Part shown: positions 7,206-16,967 of the stretch, in pieces | Numbering within the stretch: the stretch's first letter is position 1 | How the letters are laid out: the number at the start of each line of letters is the position of its first letter | Program-made: the position numbers and the translations under genes | Virus record (IMG/VR): IMGVR_UViG_3300022752_003478 | Span: 1 to 38,746 of that record | Source of the DNA: a virus | Length of the DNA: 38,746 bases | Reading direction: 5' to 3' (one strand) | Notes under the pieces: model-generated | Told to the model about the DNA's origin: nothing | What the model saw: the letters and a program-made list of their open reading frames with translations, nothing else | Databases searched by the model: none

Positions 7206-8789
7206 ATGAACGATTGGGAAAAACTTAGACAACACGTTATTAATCACGGTATTATATTCGGTGATAATGTCAATAATAAGCGTTATGCTTTTTTTCTTGA
7301 TATACGACAGGCATTACAAACCGCTGGCTATCTGAAGATAGCAGGACAACTTCTTTGGCAGCAAATTAAGAAATATCAACCCGAGGTTCTTGTTGGCCAA
7401 GGATACGGTGCCGCTAACCTCTTAATGGCTGTACAGATTGCTGCTGAACAGGACGGCCTATTGGTGAACACCCTCATTGGTAGAGATAAACGTAAATTAC
7501 GCAATCGCAGACGCATATTCGAAGGGCCAAGACCTAGTCATTATGCAAGAGCAGTCTATTTAGATGATGCCTTTAATACAGGCGCAACCTATAATAAGTG
7601 TCTACGTCTACTTAAAGAAGAGGGGATCAATTTAGATATCAGAGCCATAGGAGTGTTATATGATTTTTGGAATCATAAAGGCACTAGACTTTTAGAAATA
7701 CTGGGTATGCCTGTTCACCGTATCTTTACAAGGCACGATCTAGGTATCACACGCATTGATCCTGTAGACAGCCCTTTAGAATCTAAATTAATATGGAGAA
7801 ATCTTGCCTATAACCAATGGCGCGACTATCTTAAAAGTCCCCCACTAATTGTAGACGATCGAGTCTACTGGGCTAATGATCGTCATGAGGTATTCTGTCA
7901 AAGGCTTGAAGATGGCGAGATAATTTGGCATCAACAAGGTCCTTATCCTAGACAATTAAAAGGCATTAGTGCCCGTCCTGTGTGTGCAGGCAACCTCATT
8001 CTAATAAGCAGTTATGATGGATATCTCTATGCTTATTGTAGGGATACTGGATCGCTAGTATGGAAGAAGAAACTTGATCTATTTCTGCATAGCACCCCTT
8101 GGGTGGATGAGATAAAACGTGAAATTTATATTGGCACAGAAGGTGGACTGCACTATAAACGTGGGGATATACTAGGAATGGATTTAGACAGTGGTGTTGT
8201 GAAATGGAGGTTTCCAACACAGGATGTGAATCCTGGTAGTCCAATTAAAATTGCGGATCAAGTCATATGTACCAGTAATGATGGTTATATGTATTCCCTA
8301 ACAGACGGAGTACTCAATTGGGCTACCTATGTTGGCACAGTAAAAGGTCGACCCAATGTAATAGAAGATGTTATAATTATTGCAACTGATGAAGGGCACC
8401 TATATGGCTTAGATTTCAAAGGCAAGTTCTTATGGTCAAGATTCTGCGGAACTAGGAGTCTGCATCAATTTTTACCTGTACATGAATCTGGATTAGTCTA
8501 TATAGTGAATCAAGATCACTTTTGTTTGGCCTTTGACCAGTATGGTAACCAGAAATGGATAAGAAAACTAAGAGGCCCTGGCCTATGGAATATCCAATTA
8601 TATAAAGATGAATTAATCATTGTGTGTGAAAATGGTTATGCAGTATGCCTTGATGCTCTAACTGGACTAAAGAAAAATCAAAGTTGGTTAAAATATCGAG
8701 TCAACTGCCCGGTAGACTTTAATGACAAATACCTTGCTGTACATTCTATCACGAATGGACTATTTGTCTACGAGAGGAATATATGTTAA
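7206..8789 (+). CDS. phosphoribosyltransferase / PQQ-like beta-propeller fusion
   Basis: A 527-residue fusion. Residues about 1-170 are a type I phosphoribosyltransferase domain: PEVLVGQGYGAANLLMAVQI is the strand-helix pair before the active site, and AVYLDDAFNTGATYNK (116-131) is the PRPP-binding loop (canonically VlvDDv.tTG.T). Residues about 200-527 contain repeated blades of the pattern 'vyw....g.v.ald..tG...W', for example ISSYDGYLYAYCRDTGSLVW and IYIGTEGG, typical of PQQ-enzyme/WD-like propellers, here cytosolic since no signal is present. The base or sugar acceptor is unknown. It sits between structural genes, with no nucleotide-salvage neighbours, so a role in modification or assembly is as plausible as metabolism. 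Confidence 0.7.
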   Translation: MNDWEKLRQHVINHGIIFGDNVNNKRYAFFLDIRQALQTAGYLKIAGQLLWQQIKKYQPEVLVGQGYGAANLLMAVQIAAEQDGLLVNTLIGRDKRKLRNRRRIFEGPRPSHYARAVYLDDAFNTGATYNKCLRLLKEEGINLDIRAIGVLYDFWNHKGTRLLEILGMPVHRIFTRHDLGITRIDPVDSPLESKLIWRNLAYNQWRDYLKSPPLIVDDRVYWANDRHEVFCQRLEDGEIIWHQQGPYPRQLKGISARPVCAGNLILISSYDGYLYAYCRDTGSLVWKKKLDLFLHSTPWVDEIKREIYIGTEGGLHYKRGDILGMDLDSGVVKWRFPTQDVNPGSPIKIADQVICTSNDGYMYSLTDGVLNWATYVGTVKGRPNVIEDVIIIATDEGHLYGLDFKGKFLWSRFCGTRSLHQFLPVHESGLVYIVNQDHFCLAFDQYGNQKWIRKLRGPGLWNIQLYKDELIIVCENGYAVCLDALTGLKKNQSWLKYRVNCPVDFNDKYLAVHSITNGLFVYERNIC

Positions 8790-9409
8790 GATTAGTGTTA
8801 GATGTAGCCTGTAACAGAGTTATCTATTTTAGCGAAAAAGATAGATTAACAACTAACGATCATGTCTACGTAAGGGAGTGGTTTGAACCTTTGCCTATGG
8901 GTATGACCCATGATAATTGTTGGGATTGGAAGTTAGTAGGGGACAAATTAGTACTAGACCATCAAAACACGAGCAAATTTCCTAAAACTCTATTGGAATT
9001 AAACAAAGAACGTGTAAATCTTTATCTAATAGAGCGAGTGAATTTTCTACGCAGCAAATTTCTTCCAAGTTGTTCTCTAGGTGCTGAAGTTAGAAAAATT
9101 AAACTGGAAGAAGCCAAGCAACAAGGCGGCCCTTTATTAGAAAAACTGGCACCAATTATGGGGTTGTCTCTTCAAGAACTCTGCGAAGAAATTATTTTCA
9201 AAGACAATGAATATAGAAATCTGCTAATGGAAACTGAAATTTTTAGAGAACAGTATAAAGAAAAGATTCTGCTAGCAGATAGCAATGAACAGGTCTATAG
9301 GTTGAGAGATGAAATTAGCGAATTTGAGCCTGGCATGCCCTTGACAAAACACGCAGTGAGCATAAAAGTAGGACCCGCTACTATTAATTCTACACTACTG
9401 GTTAAATAA
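8783..9409 (+). CDS. unknown phage protein
   Basis: A 208-residue protein I cannot assign. The N-terminal 55 residues look beta-rich (LRLVLDVACNRVIYFS, then WDWKLVGDKLVLD). Residues about 65-185 are helical and strongly charged (for example EKLAPIMGLSLQELCEEIIF) and might form a coiled coil, as in phage chaperones or neck proteins. The last 20 residues return to beta. Its ATG overlaps the preceding stop by seven bases, so it is coupled to the phosphoribosyltransferase/propeller fusion, and its stop lies within a late-type box for the following structural gene. Confidence 0.5.
   Translation: MLRLVLDVACNRVIYFSEKDRLTTNDHVYVREWFEPLPMGMTHDNCWDWKLVGDKLVLDHQNTSKFPKTLLELNKERVNLYLIERVNFLRSKFLPSCSLGAEVRKIKLEEAKQQGGPLLEKLAPIMGLSLQELCEEIIFKDNEYRNLLMETEIFREQYKEKILLADSNEQVYRLRDEISEFEPGMPLTKHAVSIKVGPATINSTLLVK
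9401..9408 (+). promoter_or_regulatory. late-promoter-like box GTTAAATA
   Basis: Ends exactly five bases before the ATG at 9414 and overlaps the stop codon of the preceding gene. The same five-base distance occurs at 32770 and 37762. Confidence 0.4.
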
Positions 9410-9413
9410 TGGT

Positions 9414-10892
9414 ATGGGATCAATCAATGTCACAATCACCTCAACATTTGGTTATGTCAACTCTACGGGTACTATTATAGGACCAACAACTTACTTTAAA
9501 ACCATATTTGATTTTCAAAGTAGTTCTACAGGCTTCCTTATTAATGATAGCAAGTTATTAGCAGTATCAACGATAACTCCATTTACCTGTTTCCCAAATC
9601 AAGATAGTGAAATTCAAACTGTATATTTTTATAATAATGGTGTTGCACCACTCACCATAACTAGTTTATTGTTCACCGCAGATTCTGCTATTCCACAAAT
9701 CACCTATGGACCAGGATGGGGATCTATATCTACAACAATAGATCCTGGGGTATCAAAATATTTTGATCTAAGTTATAGAGGAACAGACCTTCTAGGCGAC
9801 TTCTATAACAGTATCACAATTGGATCTAATAATGATCAAGGTATAATACGGTTGGCTACTCAGCAGACCGTAGCCTATGGTTTTAATTGGAACTATTCAC
9901 CGGGCGCTCTATCAGAAGGGGTTACTGAAATTGGTCAACCAATCGAACATACATTTTTAATATCACCCGATTCTAAGAGTTTGGCCAATGGTTTATTGAT
10001 TAATACTTTCGGTGTTTCAGATCAACATTCAGGTGGTTGGGAGGTTGTGGATTACGCGGTACTTAATCAACTAGGTCATATCAAAGTTAGATTTGATCCA
10101 GATAAGGTAGCAAATGCTACAGGAACTTATGTTCAGACATTGACTGTGTATGTTAACGGTATTATGAAGACTATTGAAAATACTGCCACAGTTAACATTA
10201 CATTTACAAACTACCTGCATCTCATTGACTGGGTTAGTCCTATCGCGAGTTCTAATAGTGTCATTGGCCTAAGTTATGACATTGAAAATAATGAAAAGTG
10301 TCTTAAAATTGGAGTAGGACTTGGTGGGGATGGCACACCAGTTTACGATCAAGGAGGAGCAGGATTATTGGATATAGGCATGCTGGGAATCAATGCAGAC
10401 ACACTTGACTATCCTTATGCTCATTGGGCTGAAGTTTATAGAGTAGAAGGCCTAGGTAGTGGAACATCGAGAACGATGTCTATAGGCAAAAGAGATCAAG
10501 ATGGTGAATATGTCTATAAGGTTAAATCTACCGACGGACTAAATTATGGAGATTATTTTGGCAACGGATCTGCCAAAGGTTCTATGTTTACCGTCGTAGA
10601 TGATGGCACAGGAAACCTTTTGATCAGCATGAATGGTCTTAGAGAAATCAGCGGAAGTCAAGACTTTGACGATACCCTACACAATCTTTCGCGAGCCTTT
10701 TATTATTACAGTGAGGCTGACACAGGTACACGTTATACTAATTTACCGCAGTATCCAATTGATACATCGCCTAGTACCGGCACGGTAAAATCCCCATATA
10801 ACGAAACTAGAACTAGAATATTCCGTGGATTCACTGGCAATGGCAATACATGGACCACAGCAACAAGTCTAGTTACTATTCCAGGAATTTAA
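9414..10892 (+). CDS. large beta-rich structural protein
   Basis: A 492-residue protein. Residues about 60-270 hold two Ig-like units of the choice-of-anchor D type: QTVYFYNNGVAPLTITSLLF with a following 'idpG.s..f.l.y' strand, and a second ending in FTNYLHLIDW. The C-terminal half (about 275-492) is a different beta-rich domain with Gly/Asp turns (SIGKRDQDGEYVYKVKSTDG) and Tyr-rich segments. No signal peptide. It is related in its N-terminal part to the Ig-like proteins at 6044 and 6355. Probably a virion protein; the C-terminal domain may be the ligand-contacting part. It immediately precedes the biosynthetic island. Confidence 0.6.
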   Translation: MGSINVTITSTFGYVNSTGTIIGPTTYFKTIFDFQSSSTGFLINDSKLLAVSTITPFTCFPNQDSEIQTVYFYNNGVAPLTITSLLFTADSAIPQITYGPGWGSISTTIDPGVSKYFDLSYRGTDLLGDFYNSITIGSNNDQGIIRLATQQTVAYGFNWNYSPGALSEGVTEIGQPIEHTFLISPDSKSLANGLLINTFGVSDQHSGGWEVVDYAVLNQLGHIKVRFDPDKVANATGTYVQTLTVYVNGIMKTIENTATVNITFTNYLHLIDWVSPIASSNSVIGLSYDIENNEKCLKIGVGLGGDGTPVYDQGGAGLLDIGMLGINADTLDYPYAHWAEVYRVEGLGSGTSRTMSIGKRDQDGEYVYKVKSTDGLNYGDYFGNGSAKGSMFTVVDDGTGNLLISMNGLREISGSQDFDDTLHNLSRAFYYYSEADTGTRYTNLPQYPIDTSPSTGTVKSPYNETRTRIFRGFTGNGNTWTTATSLVTIPGI

Positions 10893-10923
10893 TTAAACAC
10901 CTAGTTTTTTGATAATTAGTGGT

Positions 10924-13149
10924 ATGTTCCTTGACCACTTCTTTCAACCTGATCCCCATTTGGTTTTTGAAATACCATGGAATGATGATCCATTTTCCTA
11001 TGATGAAGAACTTTATGACCTTGGACAGGGTCATAGAGAATTCGTTATACTAAATCCTAGAATTGATACGAAAGATTTATTCTATGTCAATGAAATTCCT
11101 CGTACAGATAAGTGCCTAGTATGGCATAACGGTGAAACTTGGTTAGCCAAATATTTTCGTAAAGGGTGGCGGCCCTATAAAGGTTACCAAGAAATAAGAA
11201 TTGAGCCTACTGAGATTGTTTGGTCTTGGAACCCTGACATAGACAAACTCATGCAGTTTGAGGAAGATATCTATACAACCTTTCAACCGGACCCATGGGA
11301 CAGACAGTTTAAATTAGTTTGGTATATTGATAATAGATTCAATCCATTAGAAGAGAATGTATGGGCGTTTAGTTGTCAACCAAAAGGCAAGGTTGATCCA
11401 ATTAGGAAAGAAATGGGATTTGTTACGCCAAAAGTTAATGTTGAATATAACAAAGACTTACCTAGACTTTTTTTAGATATAGATCAATGTTATCCACCAT
11501 TTTGGGAATTGGTAAATGAATGTGCCTATCAATTAGACAATAAATTTGCTCCAGAAGATCCTATTTGGGTTGTTAAATTTTCTCCATCCTATCGAAAGCC
11601 TAGAGAGTGGAAATGGCTAGGAGTAATAGAACCTCAATTTGAGATTGAATATAATACAGAAATTTCTAAATTAAATTATGATATTCTTCCATATCACAAA
11701 TGGTTTGACTTAGAATATCAGCATGTATATTTTTTAGACAGAGCGTATCTACAGAACAATGAACCCGATATTTGGGTGTTAAAGTTAAGATATACAGAGG
11801 AACCATCTGGGGATAAGGATCAAGGATACATCCATCCTAAATTTAAAATTGTTAAAAATCCAAATTTACCCGATTTAAATTATGATGTTGAATATGTTCC
11901 TCCATACCATGACTTAGCCTTTGAACATATATGGATGTTAGACTCAAGTCTAACATCAAACAGTCCAGAACCAATCTGGGCATTCAAGGCTATATCTGCT
12001 AAAAAATCAAAAGGGTCAAAGATTGTAGGAGAAGTCTACCCTAAAACCTATATTGAGATTAACCAAGATCTCTCACCATATCGATTTAGTTCACCTCAGT
12101 TTCCATTAGATTATCATGATCTTGGATATCTTCATGTGTGGTATGTGAATAGTAAATTAGTTGAGCAGTCTGGTATATGGGCTTTGAGTCTAAGTTTTGT
12201 AGAAGAATGTCAAGGATTCAAAGAGTATGGAGAAATTGATCCAGACTTTACCTTTAAGAAGAATCCTGCCCTATCTGGTATAACTTACGAAATTGACTAT
12301 AAAATTCCTCTCATTGATGCACAGTATGAACATATATGGTATCTAGAAAAAGAAAATAAAAAAATATGGGCCGCAAAGTTATCAGCAACAGAAACGCCTA
12401 CGGGCACGAAGGAAGTTGGTCTAGTGATTCCAGAAATAGCCAAAACGTTAGATGTATTCTTTATAAGTTACAATGAATCTAATGCAGAGAAAAATTGGAA
12501 ACATCTTAAAAAATTAGTGCCATGGGCCCAGAGGGTAGATGGAGTAAAAGGGATTTTTGAAGCGCATAAACAAGCGGCCATGTTGTCCTCTACCGACATG
12601 TTTTATGTAGTTGATGCTGATGCTAGAGTCTTGCCCGATTTTGACTTTGCCTTTAATCCAGATCTCTTTGATAGAAAATTTGTTTACATTTGGAAAAGTA
12701 AGAACCCTTTTAATGATCTAGAATATGGTTATGGGGGTGTTAAACTTTTTCCTAAAAAACTTTTTCAAAACAAAAAGACATGGAATCAATTAGATGTTAC
12801 TACAACTTTGGCCAAGGGGTTGAAAGTTATAGAAAAAACCAGTAACATAACAGAGTTTAATACTGATAAGTTTAGCACCTGGAGAAGTGCATTTAGGGAA
12901 GCAGTAAAACTTTCAGAGAACAAAAACTATAAGGCATTAAAAAATTGGGTGACCAAACTAGATGCCAAATACGCCGACCAAGCCTTGAAGGGCATCGAGG
13001 ATGGAAAAAAATATTATTCAATCAATAAAGATCACAAAAAGAATCTACTATTAATCAACGACAGAGATTGGTTGGAACAAAAATTTAAGGAACAGAATGT
13101 CAGATACGAACCACGAAAGAATACAAAAAGTAATACCAATAATCAATAA
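10924..13149 (+). CDS. tandem-repeat protein with glycosyltransferase-like C-terminal domain
   Basis: About 741 residues. I prefer the ATG at 10924 (MFLDHFFQPDP) over a TTG five codons earlier. About six repeats of 67-75 residues run from roughly residue 95 to 505, each with an N.DL...YDI region, a YEHIWYLD-like core, an IWALKL-like strand and an ending like G....GEIDP. The last 230 residues differ: LDVFFISYNESNAEKNWKHL, then STDMFYVVDADARVLPDFDF and GGVKLFPKKLF, which looks like a GT-A glycosyltransferase with a D.D metal site (VDADA). Repeats may bind the acceptor or scaffold partner enzymes. Head of the long operon; its end overlaps the first radical-SAM gene by 53 bases. Confidence 0.6.
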   Translation: MFLDHFFQPDPHLVFEIPWNDDPFSYDEELYDLGQGHREFVILNPRIDTKDLFYVNEIPRTDKCLVWHNGETWLAKYFRKGWRPYKGYQEIRIEPTEIVWSWNPDIDKLMQFEEDIYTTFQPDPWDRQFKLVWYIDNRFNPLEENVWAFSCQPKGKVDPIRKEMGFVTPKVNVEYNKDLPRLFLDIDQCYPPFWELVNECAYQLDNKFAPEDPIWVVKFSPSYRKPREWKWLGVIEPQFEIEYNTEISKLNYDILPYHKWFDLEYQHVYFLDRAYLQNNEPDIWVLKLRYTEEPSGDKDQGYIHPKFKIVKNPNLPDLNYDVEYVPPYHDLAFEHIWMLDSSLTSNSPEPIWAFKAISAKKSKGSKIVGEVYPKTYIEINQDLSPYRFSSPQFPLDYHDLGYLHVWYVNSKLVEQSGIWALSLSFVEECQGFKEYGEIDPDFTFKKNPALSGITYEIDYKIPLIDAQYEHIWYLEKENKKIWAAKLSATETPTGTKEVGLVIPEIAKTLDVFFISYNESNAEKNWKHLKKLVPWAQRVDGVKGIFEAHKQAAMLSSTDMFYVVDADARVLPDFDFAFNPDLFDRKFVYIWKSKNPFNDLEYGYGGVKLFPKKLFQNKKTWNQLDVTTTLAKGLKVIEKTSNITEFNTDKFSTWRSAFREAVKLSENKNYKALKNWVTKLDAKYADQALKGIEDGKKYYSINKDHKKNLLLINDRDWLEQKFKEQNVRYEPRKNTKSNTNNQ

Positions 13150-14476
13150 CGTAAGTCCGTCTTTTTGTTTGGCCAAATGGTTTCATGTTACCTTGTATCT
13201 ACAAACAGGGGAAAATCATAGTTGCTATCATCCCGCACCTCATGCTATTGAAATAGATGAAATTAAGAACAATCCCAGCGCTCTACATAATACCATGCAC
13301 AAAAAATTAGAGCGACAAGAAATGAAAAAAGGCGTCCAGACTAAAGGATGTCAATATTGCTGGAACATTGAAAACATGGGCGATGGTTACATCAGTGATA
13401 GGCATATTAAAAGCGGAACTATCTACACACCTGAAAGATTAAAGTTAGCCAAAGGATCCTGGAAGAATGATGTCAATCCAGAATATATTGAAATAAGTTT
13501 TGGTAATGAATGTAATTTTAAATGCGGGTATTGCCATCCAAAGGCCAGTAGCAGATTTTACAATGAGATACGTGAACACGGCCCAGTTACCACAGTGAAC
13601 AATCATAGGTGCGACATTGATTGGTTTAGGTTATATGAACGAGAAGAAGCCAATCCCTATGTAGATGCATGGTGGAAATGGTGGCCCAGTCTAAAACAGG
13701 ATCTTACTATTCTACGTATCACAGGTGGCGAGCCTTTAATGCATACTAGTACGTGGAGGCTTTTAGAGGATTTGAAAAAGGATCCGGCTCCTGGACTGGA
13801 ATTAAATGTTAACAGTAATTTAGGTATGAAAACTGCATTAGTTGACAAACTCATTAACAATGTTAATTACCTAATTGAAAATAATTCTATCAAAAGATTT
13901 AAATTGTTTACTAGTATTGATACTTGGGGTCCTCGTGCAGAATATATACGAACAGGGCTTGATATAAAGTTATGGGAAAGTCACCTTGACAAATACCTTA
14001 AAGAAGTAGGCCATCCTATTAGTTTTATGATAACATTTAATATTTTAAGTGTTACTACCTTTCATTTATTGTTGAAAAATATCCTTAAATGGAGGAAAAA
14101 ATATAACAAGTATAATAAGACTGATCAATATCAGATGGTTAGATTTGATACACCCTATCTCAAAGAACCATTACAATATGACATCAATATTCTACCAAAA
14201 GAACAATATATGCCCTACATGTATGATTGTCTAAGTTTTATAGAAAAGAACACAGACGATCATGATCCATTTAAGTTTAGTCTAGTAGAGTTTGAAAGAT
14301 TCCGTAGAATTGTAAAATATATGGAAACCACAGTTTATGATAATGCAAGAACACACGAAGGCAGAAAAGATTTTTATAATTGGTTTACTGCATTAGACCA
14401 AAGAAGAGGTACTAATTTTCAAAAAACATTTCCAGAAATGAAAGAATTTTATAAAGAATGTTCAAAGAAAAATTAA
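13097..14476 (+). CDS. twitch-type radical SAM protein (divergent)
   Basis: A 459-residue radical-SAM enzyme. The [4Fe-4S]/SAM motif is C139-x3-C143-x2-C146 (ECNFKCGYCHP) and the SAM-binding GGE motif is present (RITGGEPLMH). An N-terminal cysteine set, C24 (FCLAKWFHV), C43 (HSCYHP) and C85/C88 (GCQYCW), aligns with the auxiliary-cluster twitch region of the next three genes, although its second motif lacks the CC doublet they share. Such auxiliary clusters usually position peptide or sugar substrates or relay electrons. The chemistry is unknown. The start at 13097 is required to keep C24 and makes a 53-base overlap with the repeat protein, implying tight coupling. Confidence 0.75.
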   Translation: MSDTNHERIQKVIPIINNVSPSFCLAKWFHVTLYLQTGENHSCYHPAPHAIEIDEIKNNPSALHNTMHKKLERQEMKKGVQTKGCQYCWNIENMGDGYISDRHIKSGTIYTPERLKLAKGSWKNDVNPEYIEISFGNECNFKCGYCHPKASSRFYNEIREHGPVTTVNNHRCDIDWFRLYEREEANPYVDAWWKWWPSLKQDLTILRITGGEPLMHTSTWRLLEDLKKDPAPGLELNVNSNLGMKTALVDKLINNVNYLIENNSIKRFKLFTSIDTWGPRAEYIRTGLDIKLWESHLDKYLKEVGHPISFMITFNILSVTTFHLLLKNILKWRKKYNKYNKTDQYQMVRFDTPYLKEPLQYDINILPKEQYMPYMYDCLSFIEKNTDDHDPFKFSLVEFERFRRIVKYMETTVYDNARTHEGRKDFYNWFTALDQRRGTNFQKTFPEMKEFYKECSKKN

Positions 14477-15726
14477 AATTAAAACAAAAATACCTTTTAG
14501 AAGAAAGTAAACATTTCTGTATATTACCTTGGTTACACATACATTCTGTACCAAATGGTAATGTTAGTCCTTGTTGCATATCTTACCCGGGTCACTTTAC
14601 AGGCAAAGTTAAGTCGGAAACTAGATTAATGGAATTAGTTAATTCTGATCCTATGAAACAGTTAAGGTTAAACATGGTAGATGATAAACCATCTACCATC
14701 TGTAAAACCTGTTATAATACTGAGGCAATTGGGGGTGCCAGTTTCAGACAGCATTCTAATAAGATTTATGCACAATTTTATGAAAGGGCTGTATCTAATA
14801 GCACAGAAGAAAGTGGTAATCTTACAGAATTTAAAATGAATTACTTTGATTTTAGATTCAGTACGATTTGTAATTTTAAATGTAGAACCTGTACATCGGA
14901 TTATAGTAGCCAATGGGAACAGGAGAATGTCAAACACAAAAAGGATTACGTGCCTATTCGGAGAGAAAAAAGTACACCTCTACTAGATGATATTATAGAG
15001 CAGATACCAAACATGCACGAAGCATATTTTGCAGGTGGAGAGATATTGATAACAGATGAACATTATACTTTGTTAGAAAATATGATAGCGAAAGGTAAAA
15101 CTGACACTATTCTAAAATATAATACCAATCTCAGTGTTTTTAATTTTAAAGATAAAAATCTAATTGATCTCTGGAAGCAATTTAAGTTTCCTATTAGTAT
15201 CGGCGGTAGTCTAGATCATTATGGTTCTAGAGCAGAATACCTAAGACACGGAACTGATTGGAACAAGATTGCTGATAACATTCGATATCTAAAATCTAAT
15301 TTAGGTTCCAAGGCAGACCTATGCTATAATACAGTGCTTAGTGTTTTTAATGTTCTAACATTACAGGATTTCTATAAAAATCTAGTAAGAGAAAATCTTT
15401 ATGATCCTACAATTGACGGGGTGTTTAGTATCTATAAAATTTCTTCTCCAAGTTATTATAGTCCTCATATTCTAAATTTAGAAGAAAAATCCTATGCTAT
15501 TGGACAAATCGAGCAACTAATAAATTTCTTCCGACTTTACAGAAGAGATAGGAACAGATTTGAAAGTATTAAAAAAGTTCTTGAAGATACTATTACATTT
15601 CTTAAACTAGATATTGATTTGAGTAAGGAAATTGATATGTTTAAACAAGAAACTTTGCGTTTAGATCAAATTAGGAAAGAAAATTTTGTTGATATCTTTC
15701 CTGAATTAAAAAGGTTAGTAGAATGA
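14458..15726 (+). CDS. N-terminal twitch-type radical SAM protein
   Basis: A 422-residue protein. The N terminus HFCILPWLHIHSVPNGNVSP followed by CC (C39/C40), and C82-x2-C85, form the auxiliary Fe-S half typical of the twitch-domain-containing radical SAM family. The radical-SAM core follows with C138-x3-C142-x2-C145 (TICNFKCRTC) and AYFAGGEILIT. It belongs to a tandem set of three close paralogues (this gene and the next two). Product unknown; the family often accompanies glycosyltransferases and SGNH proteins in phage and aquatic bacterial genomes, as far as I know. Overlaps the previous gene by 19 bases and the next by four. Confidence 0.8.
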   Translation: MFKEKLKLKQKYLLEESKHFCILPWLHIHSVPNGNVSPCCISYPGHFTGKVKSETRLMELVNSDPMKQLRLNMVDDKPSTICKTCYNTEAIGGASFRQHSNKIYAQFYERAVSNSTEESGNLTEFKMNYFDFRFSTICNFKCRTCTSDYSSQWEQENVKHKKDYVPIRREKSTPLLDDIIEQIPNMHEAYFAGGEILITDEHYTLLENMIAKGKTDTILKYNTNLSVFNFKDKNLIDLWKQFKFPISIGGSLDHYGSRAEYLRHGTDWNKIADNIRYLKSNLGSKADLCYNTVLSVFNVLTLQDFYKNLVRENLYDPTIDGVFSIYKISSPSYYSPHILNLEEKSYAIGQIEQLINFFRLYRRDRNRFESIKKVLEDTITFLKLDIDLSKEIDMFKQETLRLDQIRKENFVDIFPELKRLVE

Positions 15727-16967
15727 AAGATGATTTAAAAAATAAAAAAGATCACCTACTAAAAGAAAGTAAGGTGTTTTGTATGTTTCCTTGGTTACAT
15801 CTAAATGTAACTCCCAAGGGCGATATCTATCCTTGCTGTAGTAATAACTATTCAGAACCATTTGGTAATACCAAAACTATTTCTCTAGAGCAGGCTATAA
15901 ATTCTGAAAAGATGAAAGAACTGCGTTTGAATATGTTAAATGGTGTGCCTAGCAAGATTTGTGAATTCTGTTATAAACATGAAGAAGCAGGACCTCATAG
16001 TTTTAGAAATTACAGCAAAGACAACTTTGCCAAATACTATGACGAACTAATACCTGCCACAGAAGAAGATGGATCAATAAAAGATTTTAGGATGAGATAT
16101 TTTGATATCAGGTTTAGTAATATTTGTAATTTTAAATGCAGAACCTGTGGTGCCGAATTTAGCAGTCAATGGGCTGCTGAGAATCGTGTTTATGACAAGA
16201 CTTTACCTATTCTGATGCACGCTGATGATCAAAAAGGCAATCTACTTGAAGAAGTTTTGTCACACATTGATCATATTGATCTAGCCTATTTTGCAGGAGG
16301 TGAACCTCTTATCACTGATGAACATTATGTTATGTTAGAGGAGATGATTAGGAAAAAGAAAACCAATATCATACTGCGCTATAATACCAATGCGAGTAAT
16401 ATAAAGTTTAAAAATTATGATATTCTAAAATTATGGAAACACTTTAAAAAGATTGAACTAAGTTGTAGCATTGATCACTATGGAGACAGAGCAGAATGGA
16501 TAAGGAAGGGAACTGATTGGGGAGTAGTAGAAACCAATCTATTAAAGTTCCGTGACTTAAAATATGTTTCTTTTCAAATAAACACGGTTTTTAGTATTTT
16601 TAATTATTTGACTCTATCAGACTTTTATTCATATATGATAAAGAAAAATCTTATACGAAAAACTGATTGGCACAATAGTTTATATTTGGCTATTCATCCT
16701 AGTTATTACAGTGCTAAGAGCCTGCCTGTCAAATTGAAAAAAACTGCAAGGGAAAAAGCATACCTTCTCCTATTAAATGAAGCCAAGGATTACCCACAGT
16801 TAAATACGCTGGTACATGATGCTATCATATTTGCAGACGAATCTAATACATGGGCAGAAAACAAACAGATATTTTTCAAGCACACATTAGACATAGATGC
16901 ACTTCGTGATGATAATTTCTTCAAGACCTTCCCAGAACTACGCCCACTAATAATGGAATTAGAATGA
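15723..16967 (+). CDS. N-terminal twitch-type radical SAM protein
   Basis: A 414-residue paralogue of its neighbours. The auxiliary site is C20 (VFCMFPWLHLNVTPKGD), C38/C39 and C80-x2-C83; the catalytic motif is C135-x3-C139-x2-C142 (NICNFKCRTC), with LAYFAGGEPLIT as the SAM-binding GGE segment. The later DHYGDRAEWIRKGTDW block is shared with the genes on both sides and is probably a substrate- or SAM-contact region specific to this subgroup. The start overlaps the upstream stop by four bases (ATGA). Three such enzymes in a row suggest successive or combinatorial modification of related sites. Confidence 0.8.
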   Translation: MKDDLKNKKDHLLKESKVFCMFPWLHLNVTPKGDIYPCCSNNYSEPFGNTKTISLEQAINSEKMKELRLNMLNGVPSKICEFCYKHEEAGPHSFRNYSKDNFAKYYDELIPATEEDGSIKDFRMRYFDIRFSNICNFKCRTCGAEFSSQWAAENRVYDKTLPILMHADDQKGNLLEEVLSHIDHIDLAYFAGGEPLITDEHYVMLEEMIRKKKTNIILRYNTNASNIKFKNYDILKLWKHFKKIELSCSIDHYGDRAEWIRKGTDWGVVETNLLKFRDLKYVSFQINTVFSIFNYLTLSDFYSYMIKKNLIRKTDWHNSLYLAIHPSYYSAKSLPVKLKKTAREKAYLLLLNEAKDYPQLNTLVHDAIIFADESNTWAENKQIFFKHTLDIDALRDDNFFKTFPELRPLIMELE

